Notes: generated from the letters alone by a model not told the origin. Shown: positions 17,465 through 26,029, numbered from the stretch's first letter. The stretch is 64,000 nt of DNA from Streptomyces minutiscleroticus (GCF_014650875.1 NZ_BMVU01000015.1:62001-126000); one strand, 5' to 3'. Translations and numbers: made by a program.

Positions 17465-18988
17465 ATGACCCGTTACGCAGCGCCGGGCACCGAGGGCGCG
17501 ATCGTCTCCTACCAGTCGCGCTACGACCACTTCATCGGCGGCGAGTACGTGCCGCCGGCCCGCGGCCAGTACTTCGAGAACCCGAGCCCGGTGAACGGAC
17601 AGCCGTTCACCGAGGTCGCGCGGGGCACGGCCGAGGACGTGGAGCGCGCGCTCGACGCGGCGCACGCGGCCGCGCCCGCCTGGGGCCGCACCTCAGCGTC
17701 CGCCCGCTCCGACGTCCTGCTGAGGATCGCCGACCGCATGGAGGCGAACCTCGAAAAGCTGGCGGTGGCCGAGAGCTGGGAGAACGGCAAGCCGGTCCGC
17801 GAGACCCTGGCCGCCGACATCCCCCTCGCGATCGACCACTTCCGCTACTTCGCGGGGGCGATCCGTTCGCAGGAGGGCTCGCTCAGCGAACTCGACGACG
17901 ACACGGTCGCGTACCACTTCCACGAGCCGCTGGGCGTGGTCGCGCAGATCATCCCGTGGAACTTCCCGATCCTGATGGCGACGTGGAAGCTCGCCCCGGC
18001 CCTCGCGGCGGGCAACGCGGTCGTCATCAAGCCCGCCGAGCAGACCCCGGCGTCCATCCACTACTGGATGAGCCTGGTCTCCGACCTGCTGCCGCCGGGC
18101 GTCGTCAACATCGTCAACGGCTTCGGCGTCGAGGCGGGCAAGCCGCTCGCGTCCAGCCCGCGGGTGGCGAAGGTGGCGTTCACCGGCGAGACCACCACGG
18201 GCCGGCTGATCATGCAGTACGCCTCGGAGAACATCAAGCCGGTCACGCTGGAGCTGGGCGGCAAGTCGCCGAACATCTTCTTCGACGACGTGTGGGCGAA
18301 GGACGACGACTTCCGCGACAAGGCCCTCGAGGGCTTCACGATGTTCGCCCTCAACCAGGGCGAAGTGTGCACCTGCCCGTCGCGGGCGCTGGTCCAGCAG
18401 GGACACTACGACGAGTTCATGGCGGCGGCGGTCGCCCGCACCGAGCAGATCAAGCCGGGCAACCCGCTCGACACCGAGACGATGATCGGTGCCCAGGCCT
18501 CCAACGACCAGCTGGAGAAGATCCTCTCCTACCTGGACATCGGCCGGCAGGAGGGTGCCAAGGTCCTGACGGGCGGCGAGCGCATCCGGTACGACGGCGA
18601 ACTGGCCGGCGGCTACTACGTGCAGCCGACGATCTTCCAGGGCGACAACCGGATGCGGATCTTCCAGGAGGAGATCTTCGGTCCCGTCGTCTCGGTGACG
18701 TCGTTCGCGGACTTCGACGACGCCATGAAGATCGCCAACGACACGCTGTACGGCCTCGGGGCGGGCGTGTGGACGCGGGACATCTCCACCGCGTACCGGG
18801 CGGGCCGCACCATCCAGGCGGGCCGCGTCTGGACGAACTGCTACCACCAGTACCCGGCGCACGCCGCCTTCGGCGGCTACAAGCAGTCCGGCATCGGCCG
18901 CGAGACGCACAAGATGATGCTGGACCACTACCAGCAGACCAAGAACCTGTTGGTCAGCTACTCCCCGAAGAAGCTCGGCCTCTTCTAG
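17465..18988 (+). CDS. Aldehyde dehydrogenase (ExaC/ThcA type)
   Basis: A 507-residue NAD(P)-dependent aldehyde dehydrogenase that oxidises aldehydes to acids, probably acetaldehyde or other short chains. The substrate-binding and catalytic motifs are IIPWNFPILMATWKLAPALA, VTLELGGKSPNIFF with the general-base Glu, and NQGEVCTCPSRAL with the nucleophilic Cys. The extra Cys two places after it is typical of ExaC/ThcA enzymes. TNCYHQYPAHAAFGGYKQSG is the C-terminal signature. It is followed after 19 bases by a DUF779 gene, a pairing often seen for this subfamily. Confidence 0.95.
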   Translation: MTRYAAPGTEGAIVSYQSRYDHFIGGEYVPPARGQYFENPSPVNGQPFTEVARGTAEDVERALDAAHAAAPAWGRTSASARSDVLLRIADRMEANLEKLAVAESWENGKPVRETLAADIPLAIDHFRYFAGAIRSQEGSLSELDDDTVAYHFHEPLGVVAQIIPWNFPILMATWKLAPALAAGNAVVIKPAEQTPASIHYWMSLVSDLLPPGVVNIVNGFGVEAGKPLASSPRVAKVAFTGETTTGRLIMQYASENIKPVTLELGGKSPNIFFDDVWAKDDDFRDKALEGFTMFALNQGEVCTCPSRALVQQGHYDEFMAAAVARTEQIKPGNPLDTETMIGAQASNDQLEKILSYLDIGRQEGAKVLTGGERIRYDGELAGGYYVQPTIFQGDNRMRIFQEEIFGPVVSVTSFADFDDAMKIANDTLYGLGAGVWTRDISTAYRAGRTIQAGRVWTNCYHQYPAHAAFGGYKQSGIGRETHKMMLDHYQQTKNLLVSYSPKKLGLF

Positions 18989-18992
18989 GCCG

Positions 18993-19064
18993 GACGACAC
19001 GGACGGCATGGACGACATGAACGGTATCGGCGACATGGACGGTATCGACGACACCACCGACGGC
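18993..19064. repeat. 18-bp tandem repeat spanning the DUF779 start codon
   Basis: Four units start at 18993, 19011, 19029 and 19047. Units 2 and 3 are GACGACATGAACGGTATC and GGCGACATGGACGGTATC; units 1 and 4 are more diverged. Unit 1 lies in the gap after the aldehyde dehydrogenase stop (18988) and supplies the ATG of DUF779 at 19008. Units 2-4 encode its N-terminal MDDMNGIGDMDGIDDTTDG. Confidence 0.75.
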
Positions 19065-19472
19065 CTCCGTCACGGCGACGGGACCGGCCACGACGACGGG
19101 ACCGGGGCGCGCGGCGACGACGTCGTGCCCCGGGTGGCGGTGACGCCCGCGGCCGCCGGCCTGCTGCGGCGGCTGCGGGCCGACCACGGACCGCTGATGT
19201 TCCACCAGTCCGGCGGCTGCTGCGACGGCAGCGCGCCCATGTGCTACCCGGCGGGCGAGTTCCGCACCGGCGGTTCGGACGTGCTGCTGGCGGAGCTGGA
19301 CGTCGAGGGCGTCGCCGAGACGGTGCCGTTCTGGATGTCGAGGAGCCAGTACGCGGCGTGGAGCCACACCCGGCTGATCGTCGACGTCGTCGAGGGACGG
19401 GGCAGCGGCTTCTCGCTGGAGGCACCCGAAGGGGTGCGTTTCCTGATCCGTTCACGGCTCGTCGGTACGTAG
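19008..19472 (+). CDS. DUF779 family protein
   Basis: A 154-residue protein. Residues about 40-154 are the DUF779 domain with its invariant SGGCCDGSAPMCYP motif (possible metal or thiol site), LLAELDVEGV, PFWMSRSQYAAWSHTRLIVDVV and GFSLEAPEGVRFLIRSRL. The family is consistently linked to ExaC/AldB aldehyde dehydrogenases and is thought to assist them; the biochemical role is unknown. The first 40 residues are an Asp/Gly-rich extension made from an 18-bp DNA repeat and are probably not functional. A GTG at 19128 (VPRVAVTPAAA) is a possible alternative start. No strong ribosome-binding site is seen. Confidence 0.85.
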   Translation: MDDMNGIGDMDGIDDTTDGLRHGDGTGHDDGTGARGDDVVPRVAVTPAAAGLLRRLRADHGPLMFHQSGGCCDGSAPMCYPAGEFRTGGSDVLLAELDVEGVAETVPFWMSRSQYAAWSHTRLIVDVVEGRGSGFSLEAPEGVRFLIRSRLVGT

Positions 19473-19547
19473 TCGTTCCCACGGTCCCCCGGGTCTGGTG
19501 CACTTCGCCCGTGCGTTGGGAGAGTCGACCGGACCCCAGGGGGCACT

Positions 19548-20948
19548 GTGACGCGTCGCGACGAACGGTTCGGAGCAGCGGCATCGGCAGCACCGACAAC
19601 ACCGGCAGTACCTGCAGTACCGGTACTGCCGGCAACTCCGGTACCACCGGCATCACCGACAGCGCCGGCAGCACTGGCCGTGCCCACGGCACCGGCGGTG
19701 GCCACCAGGACCGCGGTCACCTCCAGAACCGCCGTGACCGCCAGAGCGGTACTGACGCTCTGCGCGGCCTGGAGCGTGCTGGCCGGTGCGGCCCTGGTGG
19801 AGGCGGCGCCGGCCGGTGCCGCGCGGGCGCCCGGCGTGATCGCGCCGGGCGTGGGGTACACGGAGTTCGACGTCCCGACGGCCCGGGGCACGGCCCACGC
19901 GCACGTACTCGGCGTCGACCTCCGCGACCGCCGCGTACGGGTCGGCCTGCTGTATCCGGGCGCCGTCGCCGCCCGGGCCCCGCTCTCGGCGCTGGCCGAC
20001 GCCCAGGGCGCCGTCGCCGGGGTCAACGGGGACACCTTCAACATCACCGAGACCCAGCACCCCGGTGTCGAGGCGACCGGCGCGGCCGTCGGACCGGCGG
20101 TCGCGCACGGCCGCCCGCTGAAGTCCGCGGTCCCGGAGGGGCAGCGCTTCGGTCCCGCCCTGCCGCCCGGCACCACCACGAAGGACGTGCTCGGTGTGGG
20201 CGTCGACGGCCGGGCCCGTCTGGACTCCCTCGCCCTCGACGGTTCGGTCCGCACGTCCGCGGGCTCGCTGCCGCTCGGCGGGCTCAACCAGTACGCGCTG
20301 CCCGTCGGCTCGGTCGGCGCGTTCACCGCGGACTGGGGCGCCGCCTCCCGGGTGCGCGCCACCTGCGGCACCGACACCGACCGGGCCGCGCCGTGCTCCA
20401 CGGACACGTACGAGGTGACGGTGGTGCGCGGCCGCGTGGTGTCGGCGGCCGGCGTCCCCGGCAGCGGGGCGATCGCCCCGGGCACCACGGTCCTGGTCGG
20501 CCGGGAGGCCGGTGCCCGGTGGCTGCGCAAGCTGTCCCCGGGCGACCGGGTCGGGGTGCGGCACCGTCTGGTGGCGTCCCGCTCGCGCGTCCCGTACCGG
20601 TTCGCCGTCGGCGGCTACCCCGTCCTCGCCGGCGGTCTGCCGCTGCCCGGTCTCGACGACCGGGCCTCGGCGGTGCGCACCGCGGCGGGCATCGCGGACC
20701 ACGGACGGCGCCTGCTGCTGTTCGCGCTGGACGGATCGCCGGAGTTCCGCGGCGGGCTGACGATCGCCGAGGTCGCCCGCGCGCTGCTCGCGCTGGGCGC
20801 CGAGGACGCGTTCAGCCTCGACGGGGGCGGCTCCACCACGCTGGCCGTCAGGGACCCGGACACGCACACCGTGCGTGTGCGCAACCATCCCAGCGTCGAC
20901 CCGGAACGGCCGGTGCCGAACGGGATCGGCGTCTTCTCCCGGACCTGA
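19548..20948 (+). CDS. Secreted phosphodiester glycosidase-family protein (NAGPA domain)
   Basis: A 466-residue protein. After a repetitive Ala/Pro/Val/Thr N-terminus (about residues 10-65, including PAVPAVPVLPATPVPP) comes a hydrophobic segment (VLTLCAAWSVLAGAALVEAAPAGA), which is probably a late signal sequence or anchor. The rest is a phosphodiester glycosidase domain (PF09992): AGVNGDTFNITETQHP, AVGGYPVLAGG, LLFALDGSPEFRGGLTIAE and DAFSLDGGGSTTLAV. An extracytoplasmic glycan-trimming role is inferred. The GTG at 19548 is weakly supported, and the true start may lie nearer the hydrophobic segment. Confidence 0.82.
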   Translation: MTRRDERFGAAASAAPTTPAVPAVPVLPATPVPPASPTAPAALAVPTAPAVATRTAVTSRTAVTARAVLTLCAAWSVLAGAALVEAAPAGAARAPGVIAPGVGYTEFDVPTARGTAHAHVLGVDLRDRRVRVGLLYPGAVAARAPLSALADAQGAVAGVNGDTFNITETQHPGVEATGAAVGPAVAHGRPLKSAVPEGQRFGPALPPGTTTKDVLGVGVDGRARLDSLALDGSVRTSAGSLPLGGLNQYALPVGSVGAFTADWGAASRVRATCGTDTDRAAPCSTDTYEVTVVRGRVVSAAGVPGSGAIAPGTTVLVGREAGARWLRKLSPGDRVGVRHRLVASRSRVPYRFAVGGYPVLAGGLPLPGLDDRASAVRTAAGIADHGRRLLLFALDGSPEFRGGLTIAEVARALLALGAEDAFSLDGGGSTTLAVRDPDTHTVRVRNHPSVDPERPVPNGIGVFSRT

Positions 20949-20969
20949 CGGCCTGTCACCGCCGGTCCC

Positions 20970-21164
20970 TCACGGGCGCAGGCCGCTGACGATGTCGGCC
21001 GTGGCGGTGAGTCCGTCGTGGATCGTCGGAGCCACGCTCGTGCTCGCGAGGTAGAAGCCCAGCAGCACGCAGACCACGGCGTGGGACGTCTTCAGCGCAC
21101 CGCTGCGCAGGAAGACCGTCGCCAGGATCACGAGCAGCAGCAGCACAGAGATGGAAATGGCCAC
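20970..21164 (-). CDS. Small two-helix membrane protein
   Basis: A 64-residue protein with two membrane segments: MAISISVLLLLVILATVFL and, after GALKTSH, AVVCVLLGFYLAST. The tail is SVAPTIHDGLTATADIVSG. Similar small proteins are common in Streptomyces, and no function is known to me. I chose GTG at 21164 because GGAGGAGG lies six bases upstream on the minus strand; a longer frame to 21281 only adds Arg-rich sequence. It converges with the phosphodiester glycosidase gene 21 bases away. Confidence 0.7.
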   Translation of the reverse strand: MAISISVLLLLVILATVFLRSGALKTSHAVVCVLLGFYLASTSVAPTIHDGLTATADIVSGLRP

Positions 21165-21309
21165 CGTCAACCTCCTCCGCCACGTCCGCACCGCGGCTTC
21201 GGCCGCAAGTGTGGCGCAGCGGAGGGTGGGACGGGGCCGCCGACGCGTACTCCAAACGTGTGCTGACTGCCCGTCAGACACCCGCGCAGAGTCGTACGAT
21301 CACAGTGTT

Positions 21310-21372
21310 CCGGACCGCCCGGCCGCACCGCCGGACCGCCCGGCCGCACCGCCGGACCGCCAGGGCGCGCGG
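21310..21372. repeat. 21-bp tandem repeat, 2.5 units
   Basis: CCGGACCGCCCGGCCGCACC plus G is repeated exactly at 21310-21330 and 21331-21351. A third copy at 21352 keeps only CCGGACCGCC before diverging. It lies between the small membrane protein gene and the 3' end of the phosphodiesterase gene. The two full copies are identical, so the duplication is probably recent. Confidence 0.85.
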
Positions 21373-21388
21373 TCCGGGGCTCGTCCGT

Positions 21389-21449
21389 CCGGCGCCGCTC
21401 GGGGCGTCCGCTCAGCGGCGCTCGTGGGTGTCAGCGTCGCTCGTGGGCG
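21389..21449. repeat. 19-bp duplication of the phosphodiesterase gene end including its stop codon
   Basis: TCAGCGGCGCTCGTGGGTG (21412-21430) and TCAGCGTCGCTCGTGGGCG (21431-21449) are adjacent and agree at 17 of 19 bases. The second copy is the last codons and stop (TCA on the plus strand) of the minus-strand phosphodiesterase gene. The first copy therefore carries a second in-line stop just downstream. A more diverged copy lies at about 21389-21411. Confidence 0.8.
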
Positions 21450-22291
21450 TCCAGGAAGGCTTCGAGGCCGGCCAGGTCGTCCGTGTTGAGGTGGTCCACG
21501 CCGGCGGCGAGGAGTTCGCGCCAGACCGCTTCGCGCTCCGGCCCCGCCACGTCGGGGGTGGCCCAGAAGCGGACCCGCTGCCCGCGGGAGTGCGCCTGCT
21601 CCACGATGCCGCGCAGCTTGGCGCGTTCGGCGTCGGGGAACGGGCCGGTGCCCGACCAGCCGAAGTTGAGGGTCCAGTTGTCGCTGATCAGCGGGATGAG
21701 GGAGGCCGGGGCGGCACCGCCGAGGTCGGAGAGGCGGCCGTCGTAGAAGGCGCGCCGCACGCGCTGCGCCTCCAGGGGGACCCGGGCCGCGCGGTCGCCG
21801 GAGACCACCGCCGTGACGGCGCCGGGCAGGACGCGGCCGTGCGTGTACGTCGTGAACAGCCGCCGGTACTTCGCCAGCTGCCGGTCGAGGGCGAGGTACG
21901 TGGACGCGCCCTCGGTCTTGATGTCGATCAGCAACTGGAGCGGCTCGCGGTGGCCTCGGTACACCGAGCCGCCGTTGGCGTGTACACGGGCGGCGAGCGG
22001 GGCGAGGTAGAGGGATTCGAGGGTGCGGGCCGGGTCCAGGTCCTCGGGGTCGTGGGCGACGAGGAGCCGGCCGTCCACGAGGTAGATGTCGGCCTCGACG
22101 CTGCCGAAGCGGTGGCCGAGCGCGTCGAGGAGGGGGCGGGGGTGCTCGTAGTCGTTGTGGGCGTGGGCGCGCCACAGGGGGCGCGGGCCCCGCCGCCGTC
22201 CGTCCGCGTGGGCGTACGCGGGCAGGGCGACGGAGCCCGCCACGGCGGCGGCGAGGGTGGTGAGGGCTCTGCGTCGGGTGGTGAGGGCCAT
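21431..22291 (-). CDS. Exported PI-PLC-like / glycerophosphodiester phosphodiesterase-family protein
   Basis: A 286-residue protein with a twin-arginine-type signal (TTRRRALTTLAAAVAGSVALPAYAHA, cleavage near residue 29). The TIM-barrel catalytic core has AHNDYEHPRPLLDAL, where the family's first His lies, VEADIYLVDGRLLVAHDPEDL with the metal-binding Glu and Asp and the second His, and LLIDIKTEG. RVRFWATPD and GVDHLNTDDL close the barrel. It should cleave phosphodiester bonds of glycerophosphodiesters or a related headgroup outside the cell. It is monocistronic, and its 3' end is duplicated (repeat at 21389-21449). Confidence 0.88.
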   Translation of the reverse strand: MALTTRRRALTTLAAAVAGSVALPAYAHADGRRRGPRPLWRAHAHNDYEHPRPLLDALGHRFGSVEADIYLVDGRLLVAHDPEDLDPARTLESLYLAPLAARVHANGGSVYRGHREPLQLLIDIKTEGASTYLALDRQLAKYRRLFTTYTHGRVLPGAVTAVVSGDRAARVPLEAQRVRRAFYDGRLSDLGGAAPASLIPLISDNWTLNFGWSGTGPFPDAERAKLRGIVEQAHSRGQRVRFWATPDVAGPEREAVWRELLAAGVDHLNTDDLAGLEAFLDAHERR

Positions 22292-22630
22292 GCGCTGCCT
22301 CCCTGGGAGTGCCGTACGGAACGCAGCGAGTATGCGGTGCCGAAACCCCTGAGGGCCCCGGTCGTGCGGGGAGTTGGCCGGACCGCCGTTCCTCGTTCAC
22401 CTCGGCGGGCCGGCCGTCGCGGGAAGGGCACATGCGTACGCCGGGAGTTCACCGTGACCGGGGTGCGGAGGGGGAAGGTGTTTCCGGACACTGGCAGGGG
22501 CCCGCCTCCCCGGAGGGATGCGGGCCCCTGCGCGCGTGCCGGGAGCGGACCTGTCGTCCGCGGCCCGAGACGGATTCCCTCCGCCGACGAACCCGATCCC
22601 GTCCGCGGACCGAGACGGACGGGCGGTCCG
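22292..22630. other. 339-base spacer with hairpin and a 45-bp-period repeat
   Basis: No gene is seen. It holds the phosphodiesterase promoter (minus strand, to the left of 22292 not resolved) and the 3' region of the acyl-CoA dehydrogenase operon. CGTCCGCGGCCCGAGACGGA (22555-22574) recurs as CGTCCGCGGACCGAGACGGA (22600-22619), 45 bases apart with one mismatch, close to the operon's stop codon at 22631. Confidence 0.5.
22494..22531. terminator. Perfect 12-bp stem-loop after the acyl-CoA dehydrogenase operon
   Basis: GCAGGGGCCCGC (22494-22505) pairs with GCGGGCCCCTGC (22520-22531) across a 14-base loop. It sits about 100 bases past the last stop codon of the minus-strand operon and has no T-tract, as is usual for Streptomyces terminators. 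Confidence 0.65.
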
Positions 22631-23800
22631 TCACGGTGCCGGCAGGGCGACCAGTTCCGCCAGGGCCTCGCGGTGGCGGCCCGCCGTGCCGTACGCCAGC
22701 GAGTCCGCCTTGGCCCGCTTGAGGTACAGGTGGACCGGGTGCTCCCAGGTCATGCCGATGCCGCCGTGCAGCTGGAGCGCCTCCTCGGCGGCGCGGACGG
22801 CGACGGGCGCCGCGTACGCCTGGGCGACGGCGACCGCCACGTCGGCGCCGTCCCCGACGGGGGTACCGCCCTGCTCGGGCGGAGCCGAGAGCGTGGAGGA
22901 GGCCAGCGCGTCGGCGGCGTTGCGGGCGGCGGCGCGCAGGTGGACGGTCTCCAGCCAGAGCTGGGCGAGCCGGTGCTTGAGCGCCTGGAAGCCGCCGACG
23001 GGCCGGTTGAACTGCTTGCGCTCCTTCAAGTGACGCACCGTCTCGGTCAGGCACCAGTCGGCGAGGCCGAGCTGTTCGGAGGCCAGCAGTCCGGCGCCCG
23101 CGCGCAGTCCGCGCCGGACGGCGCCCGCCGCGTCGGGCGTGAGCCTGCGCGCCCGCGCGCCCTCGAACGTGACGGTGGCGACCGGGCGCGTCAGGTCCAG
23201 CGACACCTGCGGGGTGATCACGGCGTCGGCCGCGTCCACCGCGTACAGCGCGCCGTCCCCGGCCGGGACCAGCAGCACGTCGGCGGCGGCCGCGTCGGCG
23301 ACGCCCGTCAGTTCGCCGGTCAGGGCGCCGTCCTCGTGGCGTACGGTCCGCGGGGCGGCGCCCGGCGCGGTGGCGAGCGGCACCGCGAGCACGCCGACCG
23401 CGCGGCCCGACGCCAGCTGTGCCAGCAGCCCGGCGGCCTCCTCGCCCTCGCACGCCAGCAGGGTCTCGGTGGCGACGACGGCACTGCTCAGGTACGGCAC
23501 CGGGGCCACCGCGCGGCCCAGTTCCTCCAGGACGACGGCGGCCTCCCGGTGGGTGGCGCCCTGGCCGCCGGCGGACTCGGGGACGAGAAGGCCCGCGAGC
23601 CCCATGCCGTCCGCGAGGGTCTTCCACAGCTCGCGGTCGTGCGGCCGGTCCGACTCGGTGCGGGCGAGCACGTCCGCCGCGGCGCACCGGTCGGCGAGGA
23701 GGCCCCGGACGGCGGAGCGCAGCGCCTCTTCCTCCTCCGTGTAGAGCAGGTCGGGCTCCGCGCCGAGCGGGCCGGACCGCGCGGTCGTGGTGGTGCTCAT
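22631..23800 (-). CDS. Acyl-CoA dehydrogenase (FadE type, third gene of operon)
   Basis: A 389-residue flavoprotein-type acyl-CoA dehydrogenase. The N-terminal helical part has EEEALRSAVRGLLADR and GLLVPESAGGQGATHREAAVVLEELG. The C-terminal part has LKERKQFNRPVGGFQALKHRLAQLWLE and the ALQLHGGIGMTWEHPVHLYLKRAKAD motif. The glycine-rich HGGIG loop and the absence of the usual IYEGT motif mark the FadE28/CaiA-like subgroup, which often works as a heterodimer with a partner ACAD. The neighbouring ACAD gene overlaps by four bases (ATGA) and is the likely partner. Substrate unknown. Confidence 0.9.
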   Translation of the reverse strand: MSTTTTARSGPLGAEPDLLYTEEEEALRSAVRGLLADRCAAADVLARTESDRPHDRELWKTLADGMGLAGLLVPESAGGQGATHREAAVVLEELGRAVAPVPYLSSAVVATETLLACEGEEAAGLLAQLASGRAVGVLAVPLATAPGAAPRTVRHEDGALTGELTGVADAAAADVLLVPAGDGALYAVDAADAVITPQVSLDLTRPVATVTFEGARARRLTPDAAGAVRRGLRAGAGLLASEQLGLADWCLTETVRHLKERKQFNRPVGGFQALKHRLAQLWLETVHLRAAARNAADALASSTLSAPPEQGGTPVGDGADVAVAVAQAYAAPVAVRAAEEALQLHGGIGMTWEHPVHLYLKRAKADSLAYGTAGRHREALAELVALPAP

Positions 23801-24978
23801 CGGGCGAGGTCCTTCCACGCGACGTCCTTGTCGGTGCGCGGCTCGGGCGGCAGGCCCAGGACGCGCTCGGCGACGATGTTCAGCAGGACCTCGCTGGTCC
23901 CGCCCTCGATGCTGTTGCCCTTGGAGCGCAGGTAGCGGTACCCGGCCTCGCGGCCGGTGAAGTCGACCAGCTCGGGCCGGCGCATGGTCCAGTCGTCGTA
24001 CAGCAGCCCCTCCTCGCCGAGGAGTTCCACCTCCAGGCCGCTGATCTCCTGGTTGAGCCGGGCGAAGGAGAGCTTCATGCCGGAGCCCTCGGGGCCGGGC
24101 TGGCCCGCGGCGAGCTGCTGGCGCAGCCGCTCGCCGGTGAGCCGGGCGACCTCCGCCTCGACCCACAGCGTCAGCAGCCGCTGGTGCAGATCGTGGGTGC
24201 GCAGGTCGGGCCGCTCGCGCCAGGTCCTCGCGACGGGGCCGATCATGCCGCCCTCGCGGGGCAGGCGCATGCCGCCGATGGAGACGCGCTCGTTCATGAG
24301 CGTGGTCTGCGCGACCCGCCAGCCGTCGCCGACCTCGCCGAGCCGGTGGGCGTCGGGGATGCGCACGTCGGTGAGGAAGACCTCGTTGAACTCGGCCTCG
24401 CCGGTGATCTGCCGCAGTGGCCGCACCTCGACGCCCGGGTCGGTCATGTCGCACAGGAAGTACGTGATGCCGCGGTGCTTGGGCAGGTCGGGGTCGGTGC
24501 GGGCGATGAGGATGGCCCAGCGGGCGAGGTGGGCGCTGGAGGTCCACACCTTCTGGCCGTTGACGACCCAGTGGTCGCCGTCACGGACGGCGCGGGTGCC
24601 TAGGGCGGCCAGGTCGGAGCCGGCGCCCGGCTCGCTGAACAGCTGGCACCACACCTCCTCGCCGGTCCACAGCGGCTTGAGGAAGCGCTTCTTCTGCTCC
24701 TCGGTGCCGAAGCCGAGGAGGGTCGGCGCGGCCATGCCGAGGCCGATGCCGATGCGCCGGGGGTCGTTGTCGGGCGCACCCGCGGCCTCCAGCTCCGCGT
24801 CGACGACGGCCTGGAGCGAGCGGGGCGCGCCGAGTCCGCCGAGCCCTTCGGGGAAGTGCACCCAGGCGAGCCCGGCGTCGAAGCGCGCGGAGAGGAAGTC
24901 CGCGCGCGGGGTCTCCGCCGGCGGATGGGCGGCCAGGAACTCCTGGGTGCGTCGGCGCAGTCCGGCGGCGTCCGTCAT
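23797..24978 (-). CDS. Acyl-CoA dehydrogenase (second gene of operon)
   Basis: A 393-residue acyl-CoA dehydrogenase. Family landmarks are the FAD-binding CQLFSEPGAGSDLAALGTRA, the middle beta domain VNGQKVWTSSAHLARWAIL and the C-terminal YLRSKGNSIEGGTSEVLLNIVAERVLG, where GGTSE aligns with the IYEGT region. Its pairing with the FadE28-like gene downstream (ATGA overlap at 23797) and the quinone oxidoreductase upstream (ATGA overlap at 24975) indicates translational coupling of all three. It is probably one subunit of a heteromeric dehydrogenase for an unusual, perhaps steroid-like or branched, acyl-CoA; that substrate idea is inference. Confidence 0.9.
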   Translation of the reverse strand: MTDAAGLRRRTQEFLAAHPPAETPRADFLSARFDAGLAWVHFPEGLGGLGAPRSLQAVVDAELEAAGAPDNDPRRIGIGLGMAAPTLLGFGTEEQKKRFLKPLWTGEEVWCQLFSEPGAGSDLAALGTRAVRDGDHWVVNGQKVWTSSAHLARWAILIARTDPDLPKHRGITYFLCDMTDPGVEVRPLRQITGEAEFNEVFLTDVRIPDAHRLGEVGDGWRVAQTTLMNERVSIGGMRLPREGGMIGPVARTWRERPDLRTHDLHQRLLTLWVEAEVARLTGERLRQQLAAGQPGPEGSGMKLSFARLNQEISGLEVELLGEEGLLYDDWTMRRPELVDFTGREAGYRYLRSKGNSIEGGTSEVLLNIVAERVLGLPPEPRTDKDVAWKDLAR

Positions 24979-25979
24979 GCCGCTCCTCCTTCGGCGGGGC
25001 CGGCGGCGCCGGCCGGACCGTCGGTGCCGGGGACCACGACGACGCGGCCGGTGGTGGTCCCGTCGGCGACCCGCTGCACGGCGGCGGCCGCACCGTCCAG
25101 CGGCACGCGCTCGCTGACCAGCGGCTTGATCGCGCCGCGTGCCGCCAGCTCGGTGAGCCGCTCGTGGCAGTGCGGGATCAGCTTCGGGTCCTTGGTGGCG
25201 TACAGGCCCCAGTGCAGGCCGAGGACCGAGTAGTTCTTCACCAGGGCGTGGTTGAGGGCGGGGGCGGGGACGGTGCCGCTCGCGAAGCCGACGACGACGA
25301 TCCGGCCCTCGAAGGCGATCACCTTCGTGGACTGCGTGTAGGCGTCGCCGCCGACGGGGTCGTAGACCACGTCCACGCCCCGGCCGCCGGTCGCCTCCTT
25401 CACCGCGGCGACCACGTCCTCGGCGCGCCGGTCGACGACGGCGTCGCAGCCCAGGTCGCGGGCGACGGCGGCCTTGTCGGCGCCGCCGACGACACCGATG
25501 ACGGTGGCGCCCGCGGCCTTGCCGAGCTGGACGGCGGCGCTGCCGACGCCGCCCGCGGCCGCGTGCACGAGCAGCGTCTCGCCGGCCTCCAGACGGGCCC
25601 GCCGGTGCAGGCCGAACCAGCCCGTCTGGTACCCGATGTGCAGCGCGGCGGCCTCGGCGTCGTCGAGGGCGTCGGGCGCGGGGAGCAGCGCGGCGGCGTC
25701 GGCGAGGGCGTACTCGGCGAAGCCCCCGTGCGGCAGCGCGGCGGTGGCGATGACGCGCCGTCCGTCCGCGGTCTCGCCGCAGACCTCCACGCCGGGCGTG
25801 AACGGCAGCGGCGGCCTGACCTGGTACTGCCCGCGGCACAGCAGGGCGTCCGGGAAGTTGACGTTCGCGGCCCGTACGGTGAGCAGGACCTGTCCCTCGG
25901 CGGGCACCGGCCGGTCCACGTCCCGCAGCCGCATCACCTCGCCCGGCTCGCCGTTCTCGTGCACTTGCCATGCCTGCAT
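24975..25979 (-). CDS. NADPH:quinone oxidoreductase (zinc-independent MDR family)
   Basis: A 334-residue medium-chain dehydrogenase/reductase of the quinone oxidoreductase type. It has the GroES-like first half (VRAANVNFPDALLCRGQYQVRPPLPFTPGVEVCG) and a Rossmann fold with LLVHAAAGGVGSAAVQLGKA (residues about 145-164) for NADPH. No structural-zinc cysteine cluster is present. It is the first gene of the three-gene operon, with GGAGG six bases before ATG at 25979. The natural acceptor may be a 2-enoyl-CoA rather than a quinone, given the acyl-CoA dehydrogenases encoded behind it. Confidence 0.9.
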   Translation of the reverse strand: MQAWQVHENGEPGEVMRLRDVDRPVPAEGQVLLTVRAANVNFPDALLCRGQYQVRPPLPFTPGVEVCGETADGRRVIATAALPHGGFAEYALADAAALLPAPDALDDAEAAALHIGYQTGWFGLHRRARLEAGETLLVHAAAGGVGSAAVQLGKAAGATVIGVVGGADKAAVARDLGCDAVVDRRAEDVVAAVKEATGGRGVDVVYDPVGGDAYTQSTKVIAFEGRIVVVGFASGTVPAPALNHALVKNYSVLGLHWGLYATKDPKLIPHCHERLTELAARGAIKPLVSERVPLDGAAAAVQRVADGTTTGRVVVVPGTDGPAGAAGPAEGGAA

Positions 25980-26029
25980 GCGGGGCCTCCATGGACTGCA
26001 TCTGTCGGTTCAAGGCTCCGCCGCATACT

